Below, piece after piece: positions 45,825 to 58,329 of a stretch of 64,000 nt of DNA. The stretch is from Micropterix aruncella. Lineage: Eukaryota; Arthropoda; Insecta; Lepidoptera; Micropterigidae. Position 1 is the first letter of the stretch, and each line of letters begins with the position of its first letter. The DNA is taken from contig OX155961.1 of NCBI GenBank assembly GCA_944548615.1, forward strand, positions 31,450,204-31,514,203, written 5' to 3'. The notes under the pieces were generated by a model. That model was given only the letters and a program-made list of their open reading frames with translations. It had not been told where the DNA came from and ran no database searches. The position numbers were made by a program, and so were the translations under genes.

Positions 45825-46615
45825 TATAAAATCGAAGACTATCGTGGTTGTTTGATATTATAAATAGGATAGAAACGAATGTACAGCGTGAAATTTTGTA
45901 GCACCCGACGTTTCGGTGACGTTGCAGCCGCCGTTGTCAAGGATAGACTGAAAGAGCTGTCAATCAGTTGTTTTGCGGGTAAACCGCATACCGCTGCCAC
46001 CACTGCGTAGGTTATAACGGACACGTATGTTTCCATTATAACCTACGCAGTGGTTATTCCGTATAACCACTGCGTAGGTTATAGGGGAAACGGCCCATAG
46101 CCACGCGACTGACTGAACACATCAAAGCTGTTAAAAACGTCCAGCGAGAAAAATCGGCGATCTGCGAACATATATTGGATAGCGGAAGTAACCACTGGAT
46201 GCAGTTTCAAAATCCCATTTTGCTATCCAAGGAACAATTCTACTTTCCTCGCATGATCCGAGAAGCCATTGAAATAAGAAGAACCCCGAACTTCAATAGA
46301 GACGACTGTTACAAACTCTCTTTCACGTGGAACCCTCTTCTTAAAATGTTCTCGCCACCGAACGCCGAACGCAAGGACGTAAGACAGGATACAGTGAGTG
46401 TTGTGTGCAAGACGGATTTTCGAAATTCGCGCGCTCCGAGTCCGGCCCCTCACCACCGTTATAACCTACACAGTGGTGGCAGCAATATGCGGCCTACCCA
46501 CAAAACAACGGATTGACAACTCTTTCAGTCTACCCTGAACAACGGCGGCTGCAACGTCACCGAAACGTCGGGTGCTACAAATTTCACGCGGTAAATTCGT
46601 GTCTATCCTATTTAT
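45825..46615 (+). mobile_element. Penelope-type insertion with 190-bp inverted arms
   Basis: ACTGTTGGTACAA (45812-45824) and ACTGTGGGTACAA (46616-46628) are a 13-bp target duplication with one mismatch. Left arm 45825-46020 and right arm 46455-46615 are inverted copies that share CGACGTTTCGGTGACGTTGC and the CTGCCACCACTG word. Between them is a GIY-YIG remnant on the plus strand. The words ACTGCGTAGGTTATA or its complement occur four times (46002, 46035, 46066, 46457). Confidence 0.85.
46083..46516 (+). pseudogene. GIY-YIG endonuclease C-terminal remnant (Penelope-type)
   Basis: The frame reads RLTEHIKAVKNVQREKSAIC, EHILDSGSNHWMQF, then LLSKEQFYFPRMIREAIEIRR and TPNFNRDDCYKLSFTW. R-x-x-EH-x-x-A...S-A-(I/V)-x-EH and the (I/V)REA-E-I...NFNRD..Y.LS..W pattern are the second half of the GIY-YIG domain and the C-terminus in Penelope-like elements. 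The YIG motif and all of the RT are missing. Confidence 0.75.
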
Positions 46616-46628
46616 ACTGTGGGTACAA

Positions 46629-47165
46629 GTCAATTATTAATCTAAAAATTAAATCATTTATATATCTACGAAGAATATCTGAAACATACCATCCTAAATT
46701 GCATAATAAGATAGCTAGTGAAGGAATTTTAATAACACGCAAAAAGGTAAATAATCAATATTGATGGAAAAATAACATTGCAATAAATAGTGAAATAGTC
46801 AAATTGTAAAATAATCATATAATATCGTAATAAATAGAATAATAAAAAATAATTATAATAATGAATCGCAATAAATGGGAAAATTATATCGCAATAAATA
46901 GTAATTAGATAAAATTGAATTAGTCAGAGGACACAATTATACATAAAATGTGCCAAGGTACAAGTAAATATATATATTTTTTATATAATTTAATTAGAAA
47001 AAGAGTAAAAACACAAGAACAGCGATTTAACAAAATAATAATAATACAAGTTATTCAAATTAAATATATCTACATAAGACAGTCAAACATTTGGTGGCTA
47101 ATATGCCGACTTTCATTCAGAAGCGACCTGTGACATCGTTTTTCAAATTGATCTTTGCTGTGTAT
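46629..47165. other. AT-rich spacer
   Basis: No feature recognised; low-complexity A/T sequence. Confidence 0.4.
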
Positions 47166-47830
47166 AATCTAAACAAAGAAATCGGTTGTGTTACCCCAAG
47201 ACATTCCCAGCAAGAAGACAAGCCCCCCTGGCCAACACAACCCTACCCCACCCCCACCCCCACCCGGTGAGGATCAACCCTTCCTCCCCTTCGCGCCAAT
47301 TCGTAGTATATTTGTAGTATTTTCCGTAGTGGTATTTTTTTACAAAAGTTATGTTATATGTTTTTAAATATGATGAATTTAAATATTATTTCTGTCGCTT
47401 GTATATGAGATATTCCAACCAAGTCGCTTGTATAAGAGAATTTCACAACGTGATTTCGGTCCAACAAGGCATCTTTGTACCGAATTCCAAGTCTCTGTAT
47501 GCAATATTTCGAGATTGAATTATGACTAGCGCGCCCTCTGGTAGACCGATTTCAACTACAATCTTTTCAACTTTTGCTATGACCAAATGATGCCTGCTTG
47601 CTAAATTTCAGCTCAATCAGATAAAGCGTTTGGGCATTATCGTGAAGGAATACACACACACAGACAGACAGACACACGGACAGACTTTAGTCTAGAAATG
47701 GCCTTAATCGTCTCGGGGGGTGTCAAAATGTATATATCCGACTTCATCTCGGAAAAAAGGCACGTTCACAATACTTTACCTCCTCAACGGTTGATAGGCC
47801 GGTAAAGTAAAATGTAAATGTTCCTTTGTC
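47166..47830. repeat. LINE 3'-UTR-type repeat, longest copy
   Basis: It contains the C-rich part (ACCCCAAGACATTCCC), then TGATTTCGGTCCAACAAGGC, CAATATTTCGAGATTG, AGCGCGCCCTCTGG, ACCAAATGATGCCTGC, a (CA)/(CAGA)n tract and CACAATACTTTACCTCC. It can serve as the reference for the copies at 5995 and 27420. Confidence 0.6.
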
Positions 47831-48019
47831 TCATAAATTTCATAAATCATAACTCGAAATCTTATCTCAAAAATCTTCCAAATTTCTCCACCGAAACATT
47901 ACCGGATACAGGTTATAATTTTGTTGGGCGAGTGATATGATATATACTTAACTATCATAAAACAAAGTCAAAATTAGGAATGGTTTAAAAATTGTGTAAT
48001 ATTATTAACCACTACCTGT

Positions 48020-48960
48020 ACTCGGCCAAGCATTGCATTTTTATTTTCCAAGTATTGTGGACGCCCTTCTGTGTGTCTGTGTGTATGTCTGTCTATCTGT
48101 CTATCTGTCTAGCTAAAGTTTTCGTGCAGCTTGGGCCACAAGATCTATTTTGTTCTCGGATCGGCTCAACTCACGATTCAGCTCCTATTCAGAAGCCTCC
48201 TCGTGCGGAAGGCTACCCCGAGTAAGACTCTCGCATCTCAGGCCTCATAAGCTGGTGGACCGGTTTCTCCTGGTGGGATTGCATCCCGGTGCTACTGCAC
48301 GGTTTGCGCACCGTTCGGCGATGCCAGTCGATTGTGCACTGTGACTGATTGCTAAAGAAGTCTCTTAAGCAGCGGAGGTGGATGTTGATCAGCTGTCATG
48401 CCACTCTTGAAATGACCTTGAGCCACCCGATCCCGTGTGGCACTACGGGAAAAGGACGCCCAACAGCGATAAATTCAAATTGAATTACCGCTGCAATACA
48501 GCAAGTAGAGGCCGAAGCGACATCGGACCCGTAATCATGTCGGGAGGATGGAGTTACCCTGAAGGTTAACTCTAGACAGAGATATCCTACCAAAACTGGT
48601 AGTTAAGGGGCGAGGCTACCAGCTGTGTACCTTATCCGGTGCCTCGCCGTAAGGCGTTTGTTTCTAACGGGCTGTTGGCGAGCTAGACAGTAGATTGTCT
48701 TGTCTCTAAGTCTTCTACGTTCCTTCCCACGGCTGAAAAAAAGATCAAATATCGTTATCCCAGCCTGGGGTTACGGGGTAGCCCGTTGTAGTCGACACCG
48801 CCCTACTGTCTGTGTGTATTCCTCCACGATAGCGTCCAAACGCTTCATCAGATTGATCTGAAATTTATCAAGCAGGCATCATTTAGTCATGGCAAGAGTT
48901 GAAAATATTGTGGCTGAACTCGATCCACAAGGGGGCGTGCTAGTCATATCGATATCGTAT
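48020..48960. repeat. LINE 3'-UTR-type repeat in reverse, split by family X
   Basis: Left, 48055-48114, has GTGGACGCC...(TCTG)n. Right, 48798-48950, has CTGTCTGTGTGTATTCCTCC, AAACGCTTCATCAGATTG and AGGCATCATTTAGTCATGG, the reverse complement of the 47.4-kb repeat. The family X copy entered the (TCTG)n stretch. Confidence 0.6.
48115..48797 (+). mobile_element. family X retroposon, full length (second subfamily)
   Basis: It starts TTTTCGTGCAGCTTGGGCC and ends GGTAGCCCGTTGTAGTCGACACCGCCC. Order and sequence agree with the 31.1-kb copy, including GGTTTGCGCACCGTTCGGCG and ACCGGTTTCTCCTGGTGGGA. Target duplication cannot be separated from the (TCTG)n context. Confidence 0.8.
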
Positions 48961-50040
48961 AGCGATATCGTATTCGCTTTTAAAAATAATGTTACCAGTC
49001 TTTTTATTAATGTATATATTAATTATTATAATTCGTGCCCCTGACCTAATTGCAAATTGGATGGCATCTCGCTCCCTCTCTCAAAGTGAACCGAGCACAC
49101 ACGACCCAGATCCGAGAGACCGGAAAATACATCAAAGGGTTAAATTATTAGAGTTAACAAGATGGATTCAGGCATAGCGGGACTTTGTCGACCACTAGAA
49201 GGGTTAAAAGTAAATCGGTGCATATCATTTTTCATTTCGTTGACTTCAAATTAACCCGAAGCGCATCAAATTAAAAGTAAAATCAAGAAGTTTTTATATA
49301 TTACAATAATACCATAAATATAAATATTTATATTTTATAAATATAAATATAAATATATAGATATAAATAAATATTTTATATAAATATGATATATAATATA
49401 ATATACATAACATAAATATAAGCATTTTTTTTTATATTTTTTCAACGGATACTAGGAGCTCCTGATGAAAAGAACTGTCAAAGAAAACCAGATCGACTTT
49501 TTTTGGTACAATTATTGTCCGATGACTTTTTAAATGTCAATGTTCATATATTTCTCGCGATTGAACACGTGAAACAGAAAAAAAGACAAAAAGAGAGAAA
49601 AACAAGCAGGGTAACAAAAAATCCTCTGAGTCTTAGGTTCCAAACCTTCATCAGTTTTCGCAGCCCTAAATTACAAAAATGTAGGCTCTCCATCGCATAC
49701 GGGACGTTCTTCTTTTTCATCGAAAATGGCATGTCTCCTCCGCAAAAAAATGTTATTCCTCAAAATATCCAGTTTCATCATTTTTTCCACAATGAAATTT
49801 TTGACAATGCAACCATTATAATAACATTATTTTTTTTATTATTTTAACTTTTCACCAAATGATTGTGACATAGTAGACAAAAATCGTGACGGAGATGTTT
49901 TTCTTACAGTTAAAATGTGTCCCTCTGCACCGCCTAATGTCACAAAATGCAAAAAAACATTTATAATACAATTTTAATAGAAAAACATTTATTGAACTAC
50001 TAAAATGTTATTTATTAACTAATAAAAATAGGTATTTATA
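48961..50040. other. AT-rich spacer with an ATAAATAT tandem stretch
   Basis: 49310-49430 is a run of (A)TATAAATA variants. The frames at 48989-49177 and 49503-49847 have no recognised motif. Confidence 0.4.
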
Positions 50041-50300
50041 TTCTTCTTCTTCTTCTTCTTCTTCTTCAGTGCGCATTCGCCCACCGTTGGGCATACGCCT
50101 CTCCAATCACTCTCCATCCGGATCGGTTGTCTGTTTTCCTCATCCAGACAGGCCCAGCTGTCTCCTTGATGTCATAAGATTGTACTGTTCATCATGATTG
50201 GAGGTATTTAACCAGATACCCGCCACGTCGGCCACACGTCTTGGCGAGCTCCACACTTTCAGGAAAAAAAATCCATTTCCTAGGCTTGTGGCAACCTGGT
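50041..50300 (-). mobile_element. LINE 3' end with (GAA)n tail
   Basis: Nine TTC units (50041-50067) precede GCCCACCGTTGGGCATACGCC then CTCCAATCACTCTCCATCCG and TTTTCCTCATCCAGACAGG. Read on the minus strand this is a LINE tail that ends in (GAA)n, a pattern frequent in insect genomes. Coding content is broken. Confidence 0.5.
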
Positions 50301-50489
50301 CGGGTTACTTAACCGCCGAATTACACTATATTCACTAAATTTATTATTTAATTATTATTTATTGTTGAGAAATTTTCAAAATATATGTTGACACTTAGAA
50401 TTTAAATTTCGAATTTATATTATTAAATAAAAAATATTTACCTATCTCTCGATGTATATGATTTTGTTGCTCCCCTCTGTCACTCATTT

Positions 50490-50722
50490 TATGAAATACT
50501 AGCTGCGCCCAGCGGTTTCACCCGCGTGGTGATGGAAAATTGTGATAATGATGATAGAAAACCATATATCTTTACAAATTATAGCCTATGTGTTATTGTG
50601 ATGTGTAAGCTATATTATTGTAAAGTTTTATCAAAATCCATTTAGTAGTTTTTGCGTGAAAGAGTAACAAACATCCATACATACATACAAACTTTCGCGT
50701 TTATAATATTAGTAGGATATAA
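50490..50722 (+). mobile_element. short RTE-tailed repeat, SINE or LINE 3' end, Lepidoptera type
   Basis: ACTAGCTGCGCCCAGCGG then TTTCACCCGCGTGG leads to AAATCCATTTAGTAGTTTTT, GCGTGAAAGAGTAACAAAC, (CATA)n and ACTTTCGCGTTTATAATATT then AGTAGGAT. This order is well known from many insect, notably lepidopteran, interspersed repeats that share their tail with RTE LINEs. Confidence 0.65.
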
Positions 50723-50887
50723 CGCTGGTTCGCCATTTTAGTCTTGGTAGCTAGGCAACAGCAAGGTTCACTCTCCCCTTTGGACCCACGCCTTGCGTCT
50801 TCATACTCTGGCGAGCCAAGTCAGTCGCCCGAGACCTGCATAATATTCCAAAGATTGTTGTCTTAACAAGCAAAAAATGAGAATGGT

Positions 50888-51489
<602 letters not shown>

Positions 51490-51720
51490 ACCCACGACCA
51501 TTGGATACATAGCATATTAAATTACTAAATGCAGTACTACGATTTAGCAGCTAAAACTTTACTACGAAACGTTCTATCTACATGTTGACTAGATGGAACT
51601 CATAGTTCCAAAACTTGATTAATACTTTCGGCGACGTTCGTAGTATAATAACAGTATTGCGGCGCACTTTAGGTAACACTCTAAACACGCCTATATGGTT
51701 TCCTATCTCGAATTAAAATA
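51490..51720 (-). repeat. inverted copy of the 12.3-12.67 kb repeat
   Basis: TTTACTACGAAACGTTCTATC, GCGGCGCACTTTAGGTAAC and ACTCTAAACACGCC are the reverse complement of the 12540-12640 landmarks. Confidence 0.5.
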
Positions 51721-52199
51721 AAAATATATTAACAAACTAATTATTAAATCATAGCTCTTATTACTGAATATTATATACATAAAGATGTATTTTTTTAAAT
51801 TTGATATACAGGTTTTAATACGTAGATAATAATTACGGACTTTTAAAGCTCAGATAGAATAATATATGACATTCTACCTCTCCGTAGTACATCTGCAAAA
51901 TGCAGGTTGAACAGCAAGGTAAGCACAATATAATTATTAAATAAATAATAATATAAATAAATAAATTAATTTAATTATTAAATAAATAAATAAATAAATA
52001 AGCAATTTTATGACTTATGTAGGCGCTACGTAACACATTTTTAATTATTATATATCTAGATTGTTTGTGTGAGGTATGTGTGTGTATGTCATAAAAGTTA
52101 TATTGCTGTGAAGCTAATTTCATCAGCTATAAATGCTGTTAAAATTACTGTCGAGTTTTGTCGTATTTTCCTAAAATTTAAGGTCTACGCATCAGCCTA
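51721..52199. other. AT-rich spacer with AAAT microsatellite
   Basis: AAATAAATAAATA runs at 51940-52000. No gene. Confidence 0.4.
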
Positions 52200-52870
52200 G
52201 ACCGTACTATATATTCCTAAAATTTAAGACCTATGAAATAGGGGTACTTTAAAGGAAAAAATAATAGTAGAATTTGCGACACAAAATAAATGCCAAGAAA
52301 ACGAGTTGGGCGATTGGCAAAATAAGAAACGAAAAAAAATAAGATTTTTTAATGATTTTATCTTGACTTTTTCTTATCACATGCTATAAAAAAAATACTG
52401 TAGAAACAACTCCATTTTATTGGCTTTCTATCGAGGTTATAAATTCTGACATCTGCGTTCTTTTTAGACAAATATTGTTAAAATATAAATGCAGTGCTGT
52501 TATACTTGTACAAGGTTTTTGGTACCTGGATAGATATGTATGGGGATATTATGGAAGAGTATTCGCAATCTATATAATTTGCTATATTAGACTCCATGTA
52601 AAAAGTGAACAGTTTCAAAGTTTATATTTATTTTGTGTTTTTTTTTCATAAACATTTTCTATGTCTTATTTAGGGAATTTAAAAATAGCATCTAAAAGTT
52701 TATTTTTTCCCTTACCATAAGCCACATAAAATAGCCAAACTTTAGTGGAATAATTAATAATACAACTATTTTTACAAATCTCAAACTCGTTTCTTTGGCA
52801 TTTGTTTTTTGTCGCAAATTCTATCATATCTCCTAATTAGGTACCGTTATTTCATGAGGTATATGATAAA
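52200..52870. repeat. inverted-repeat structure, arms about 100 bp
   Basis: The arm at 52220-52320 (GTAGAATTTGCGACACAAAA, AATGCCAAGAAAACGAGTT) is met by its complement at 52785-52865 (AACTCGTTTCTTTGGCATTTG, GTCGCAAATTCTATCATA). The inner 460 bp carries no gene. It looks like a decayed TIR element, but exact ends and duplication were not found. Confidence 0.5.
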
Positions 52871-53577
52871 GAATAAAAAAATAAAAGCTTTTAGTCATTA
52901 TTTTTATATTCACCAAAATAAGTCATAGACTATGGTTTTGAAAAAAAACACAAAAAAAATAATAACTCCGAAATTATTGATTTTTGAATAAAGGTAAATA
53001 TGGCTGTATAGACAGCAAATAATCTGTTCTACAACATTCTTTAAGTTATTTATGACTAGTCCGTAATTGTAAGTGAAACGTGTATTCATTCTGTCTGCTT
53101 CGTTGCTTATGGGCAGGCGTTGATCCAGCGAAGTGTTTCCCTTGTGTTTCGCCGCGAACATCGCGGCGTTGTGGTCCGCGAATTTGCTTGTTTGCTTGTT
53201 GATCATTTAGCTGTGCACGGCCTTGTGGTCTGGGATTTGTTAAAATGGAATATTTAGTATCATTTAAGCCCTTATTGTTCTTAAGCTTCGCTAACGTTTC
53301 AAGGGGCACATTGGCGCAGTGGCGCAGTTCATGTTGACAGAGATACAACCGGGTATTACGGGAGCCTGGCCACTAGAGTGATTACTTTGATTTCAGCTGG
53401 AATTATTAGCACCGCATTTTGCAGTAAATCGGATTAGACTAATTGCGCTAAGAGTTTACAGGGAAAATGCAGCTTACATAAGGCAGGTACGGCTTATCGA
53501 TGCTCCGATTTGCGAAGTTTTGCCCCAGTCTACTGACATCGGATTACCATTTTTCACAGGAGATACACTTCAGTCAT
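52871..53577. other. spacer without recognised feature
   Basis: The minus frames at 52910-53348 show no motif I know. Composition is balanced from 53040. Could hold host sequence. Confidence 0.3.
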
Positions 53578-53588
53578 ATCTTTAGGTA

Positions 53589-54595
53589 ACTTTTAACAGT
53601 AGAACTGCCGCCCAGAGACGACTGGCTAAAAAGCCAACTGCAATGGGAAGCCGGTAGCCTTAAATGGTATACTGATGGGTCCAAATCGGGACTTGACGTA
53701 GGCTGTGGTATATATGGAGAGCGACCAAACTTCGAAAGAAGTGTAAACTTGGGAAAATACGCCTCCATATTCCAAGCGGAGGTTTACGCCATTATTGAAT
53801 GTGCGGATATCAACCTACAAAAGGACTACGCCAACCACCGTATCTATATCCACTCGGATAGCAAAGCAGCTCTTATGGCACTGGCCTCGAATACCATTAA
53901 TTCAAAGCTAGTGCAAAACTGCATATTACTACTGAATTCCCTGGGCGAAAAGAACAGGGTAATTCTAAGATGGGTTCCCGGCCATGCAGGACGCGGCGGA
54001 AATGAAAAAGCCGACGAACTTGCTAAGACGGGAGCAAAGGGAACGTTATACGGCCCTGAACCTTGCTGTGGCGTACCAAAAAGCCTTGCAAACCTAATGC
54101 TCAAACAAATGTGTTTAGAACAATCCGTCAATCACTGGAACAACACGCCAGGGTTGAATCATTCCAAAGCGCTTATTAAGGCTTACGACCGTAAGACGGC
54201 CCGTGAGGCCCTATCGCTAAATAGGAACAATCTACGCATACTGGTGAGGGCGCTCACGGGGCATTGTGGCCTGAACAAACACATGTTCAACCTCAAACTC
54301 AGAGACACAAAAATGTGCAGGTTCTGCCAAGAGGCAGAGGAAACTCCCCAGCACCTCATGTGCGAGTGCGGCCCGCTCATGCGTAAAAGATACACCCACT
54401 TGGGTGGTCACTACCTCCAACCTGAGGAGGTAAAACAATCTGGCGCCAAAAGCCTGCTGCGGTTCTTAAATGACACGAGGCTTAGCGCAGAACTATAGTA
54501 GGTGGCGAACACAATAGATCAGCAATGGTCGCAGTGTTACAAGGCTCATAAAGACCTTAGAAAAGCCCCACTCAACAAATAAAATATATATATAC
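53589..54595 (+). mobile_element. I/R1-group LINE fragment with RNase H, 11-bp target duplication
   Basis: ATCTTTAGGTA stands at 53578-53588 and at 54596-54606. The insert begins in the middle of the polyprotein just before the RNase H and ends about 95 bp after the stop codon with AATAAAATATATATATAC. It is a clean 5'-truncated insertion. Confidence 0.85.
53590..54498 (+). pseudogene. LINE RNase H and C-terminal zinc-knuckle region
   Basis: From 53590 the frame is open for 302 codons with no start codon of its own. Reading from that point, the four RNase H acidic residues are seen: Asp29 in WYTDGSK, Glu64 in FQAEVYAI, Asp90 in IHSDSKAAL and Asp142 in GNEKADEL, with PGHAG in between. Then follows a C-terminal CRFCQEAEETPQHLMCEC knuckle. 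RNase H after the RT is found in the I, R1 and related LINE clades, where it removes template RNA during reverse transcription. The domain is intact in sequence but without RT or endonuclease, so the copy cannot move by itself. Confidence 0.85.
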
Positions 54596-55498
54596 ATCTT
54601 TAGGTACCTACATATTTTTCAGTGTACTTACACATACACTTACCGAAGTATTCATTGCATGAAATCATGTTGGTTAATGTATACATGCTGAACAGTGTTC
54701 TCTTTTGTAGAAGTAATATTTGTTGTTTGCGGCATTACCCTAAAATAATAGTCCGCAAGTTATTAAATAGCTGATTTTTTTGTGAAGAACTTGCAGCAAG
54801 CAGATTATAATTTAAGGAAAACTGAAGACCTCATTAATATTAAAACCATAAGCGTTCTTATATTAACTGACATGGCAGCAGCAAGATAAAAAAAAAACTG
54901 ATTTTTCAGATAGTTACTCTAATATTTTGTACCGGTTGCGGCATTTCCTTAAAATAATAGTCCGCAAGTTATAAAGTAGCTGATATTTTGTTAAGAATTG
55001 CAGCATACAGATTATAATTTAAGAAAAATTGATGACCTCATTAATTTTAGAACCATAAGCGTTCTAAGATTCTTACATATAAACTGTCATGGCAGCCGCA
55101 AAACTACAAAAACTCTGATTTTTTTATATACTGTTACTCTAATATTTTTTACCGGCTGCAGCATTTCCCTAAAATAATAATCCGCAAGTTATTAAATAGC
55201 TGTTTTTTTGTGAAGAACTTACAGCATACAGATTATAATTTAAGGAAAATTAAAGATCTCACTAATATTAAAACCAAAAGCGTTCTTAGATTCTTACATA
55301 TAAACTGACATGGCAGCCGAAAAAAACCACAAAGATAGATAGTTAGTTTAATATTTTTTACTGGTTGCGTCATTTCTCTAAAATAATAGTCGCAAGTCAT
55401 TAAATAGCTGTTTTTTTTTGTGAAGAACTTGCAGCATACAGATTATAATTTAATGGAAAATGACGATCGGGCTAATAATAAAACCATAAGCGTTCTTA

Positions 55499-56756
55499 AG
55501 CTGGGCATTGACGGTCAGTTTTTCGCGTCAGTCTAGACGTAAAACTGTGGCGTCACTCCAAATGGTTTTATGCCAACTAGATTTGCCCATTGACTGGCGT
55601 CACTCCGGCTCTTCAGTTTTCGACCGGCCCGGCCGCATGAAGGACGTGTCTCTTTGCGGACATCCACGAATAAAAATGGATTCCGATTCCGAAAAAGAAA
55701 CATTCCTGGTTACTACGGCTACCGTTTGTTTTATTTTATTTTATAGCAAACTTACAGATAGTAAATATATAATACTAGTATATTAAATACATATACAAAC
55801 CAAACAAATTTACTATCCTATGAACAGTTTGCAATGCTTGCATTACAAATTAATAGAAATAACATGAACACGTTGATAGTAGAAAAAAATATAATAAAGC
55901 TAATAATAATATAAGGGTAAGAAAATTAATAATTAAATAGGTTGTTAATAAGGTTATTTGGATAGAGCAAAATAGAAGTATGAGTAATTGGATAGTAATA
56001 TTTATTATACATAATATGATATAATATAATAGTCTGTTATATTATAGTAATCATATAATACAGTACATTAGGATGGCAGTTAGTGAAATCTTAAGAAGTA
56101 GGAGATTGGCTAGGTGTGATCGAGTCTTTTATTAAATTAATGGAATCATAAAATATATCTAATCCTTTACACTATTTATCAAAAACGCGACACATTGTTA
56201 AACAAGATACTAATATGAGAGAAGCTATAAACCCTCATGAGAGATTCACTGCCACTCTTCGTTTCTTAGCATCGGGAATGAAATCTGACTTCTATAATAT
56301 CTAATTCAATTTTATAAATAATATCTAAATAATATTGGAATATTTTATCTAAATAAAATCTTCTACAGCTTTTTGTCGATACTGTTTATTTTTTTAATTT
56401 TTGTCCGTTATTTTCCATAAACATTCTATATTTTTTGATGAAATCTATCATTATGACAAGTCCGACACCGCCATGCCATGATGACGACGACGACACCGCC
56501 ATGACAAAAACAAAAACGCAGCACGCGCTGTCACCGCGGTCCGCGAGCGCTGAGAGCGAACTGACGCGTTGGATTGCCGATTGCGCACTCACCGGGTCAG
56601 TTTGGCGCGACGCGCCAGTTGGATTATGGTAGCAACGGAAAATATTCGTGGCGCGTCGTCAGTTAAAACTCTGGAGTGGCGATTCGACATTCACGATCAA
56701 ATTTTGGATGCACGCCAGTTCAACTGACGCGAAAAACTGACCGTCAATGCCCAGCT
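55499..56756. mobile_element. TIR DNA transposon, 34-bp TIRs, TTA target duplication
   Basis: The left end AGCTGGGCATTGACGGTCAG and next 14 bases are an exact inverted copy of the right end. The element is 1258 bp and is flanked by TTA (55496-55498, 56757-56759). A 3-bp T(T/A)A duplication suggests the PIF/Harbinger superfamily. Subterminal CTGACGCG and GGCGTCACTCC words repeat in both halves. Internal coding is minimal (see 55674-55786), so it is non-autonomous. Confidence 0.85.
55674..55786 (+). pseudogene. possible remnant of a transposase first exon
   Basis: From an internal Met the frame reads MDSDSEKETFLVTTATVCFI then LFYSKLTDSKY. A start MDS(D/E)...(acidic) followed by a hydrophobic helix is common for N-termini of Harbinger-type nucleases in insects, but 30 residues are too few to be sure. 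No DDE catalytic region remains. Confidence 0.3.
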
Positions 56757-56902
56757 TTATTAGACTCTTACATAGAATCTGACATGACTGCCACAACACC
56801 ACAAAGACTGATTTTTTAGATAGAGCAAAATAACATACAATAGTTTTCAGGTGCATACACTTCAGATCACTGAAATTTAAGATATCAATCTTTAGGTACC
56901 TT

Positions 56903-57010
56903 TTCCGTGCAGCTTGGACCTGATTACCTACATGTTATCTGTCGGCTCAACTCACGGTTCAGAACCCATCCGATTCATTGATGGAGTGCAATCATTGGCT
57001 CTCTGTCGCG
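56903..57010 (+). mobile_element. family X 5'-end fragment
   Basis: TTCCGTGCAGCTTGGACC, ATCTGTCGGCTCAACTCACGG and TTCAGAACCCATCC match the 5' end of the 48115 copy. The remaining part is missing, so this is a 3'-deleted relic. Confidence 0.6.
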
Positions 57011-58180
57011 ATAATTTGTCGTTTGAATCTGACTATTTTTTGTAATTGAACCCAAAGTACCTTGTCTTTATATAAAAAAAGTATATGAACCGAACCGTAC
57101 CGAACAAATTTATAATTTCGTACCGATGTAAAATGACGTATTCCACAGTCTATACTTTTTTGTAATCAATAAACTATGACAAAAAACTACAATGCGAATA
57201 TTCGGCATACACCTATGACCTATAGGATAACCTCTGGTATATCCTCTCTGTGTGTGTCCTATAATGCATTCTCGTATCTTTTTTTCTTTCGATTAAGTAA
57301 CAACCGGCATCTGTCTGTGTATAGGCTGTGAGTAAGTACACATCGCGACATACACGAGAATGCTTTTCTATTCCTCCCCATTTCCAGCGCTCGGCGCTGT
57401 CATCCAGGAAGCTTCTTATAAATCTTAGCTATACTTATTTTTTACTCGCTCGTGACCGCCCCTTATCTGCGGACGGCGGGGACGCGCTAGGAGCGACCGT
57501 AACCGACGCGACGCTGTCTGCTCGCCGCAGACAAAATGGCCTGATAGGACACCCGCCCGCGCCGCACCGTCTCACGCGGGAGGAAAGACAGTTTCTCTTT
57601 ATCTCTGAGAGAAGCTGACACTTTGCCAGTTTTCCTTTTGCTATTTGCATCATTGCGACTAATAAGAAGGTTGGATTCGATGTTCAGTTCAGTTCTCGTT
57701 ATTATAAAATGAGTCGTATTTATATATTTATTTATTTTAAAATTAATTTCTACATGGTGACTTTAAATTAGAAAGTAAGCAAGCAAGCAGGCAAGCGAGC
57801 GAGCAAGCGAGGTACCTATTTGAGGTTTACTTTTCGTGGGACGCGGTATTATTGTGCATTTTGATGAGGTAAGATTGGCAACGCTAGTTTCAAACCAGAC
57901 TCATATTCATACCGCTCTATGCAATTAAATCAATAGTTAGTGAATTACCGCGAATCCGAGCTACATAGTTTCACCGCCTACAAAACAATTCAAGGGCATT
58001 TTCCTGTCGAAAAAATCTCTGCAATCGGATGAAACACGGGTGAGATAAAGGATTTTTTCATACTTGAATACATCACGATTTCATAGATCTCGATAATACC
58101 CGCTCGTTGACGTTTTACCTAAAACTCAACGCTTACTTCTTATTGGCGATCACTTGTCGACGCGAAATTACCGCCAGATC
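57011..58180. other. spacer with GC-rich island and (GCAA)n
   Basis: 57440-57620 is CpG-rich and single copy, with no convincing frame. 57772-57813 is an imperfect (GCAA/GCGA)n. No gene assigned. Confidence 0.35.
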
Positions 58181-58329
58181 CGTGATTGGGGCCTCACATA
58201 CTTAATAAGGACCACCCATCATTAACGGATTTGCCAGCGTCGTTGTAATTTACGCTGATCACAGACTCGACAGAAATTACCCAATATGAGTAATTGTAAT
58301 TATATGCAACGATGAAATAAAAAAAGAAG

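Larger units (their letters stand above)
54640..56870. repeat. 213-bp tandem repeat, four units plus a displaced partial unit
   Basis: TTGCGGCATT(A/T)CCCTAAAATAAT recurs at about 54733, 54945, 55157 and 55365, with ATAGTCCGCAAGTTATTAAA, GCAGCATACAGATTATAATT and ACATGGCAGC in each unit. The last unit is cut at 55498 and its end (TTAGACTCTTACATAGAATC, TGACATGACTGCC, CAAAGACTGATTTTT) resumes at 56760 after the transposon. Confidence 0.9.

Noticed and set aside
53046..53348. Gln/Arg-rich minus frames as host gene
   Set aside because: No recognised domain, no splice or conservation evidence; kept as unassigned spacer.
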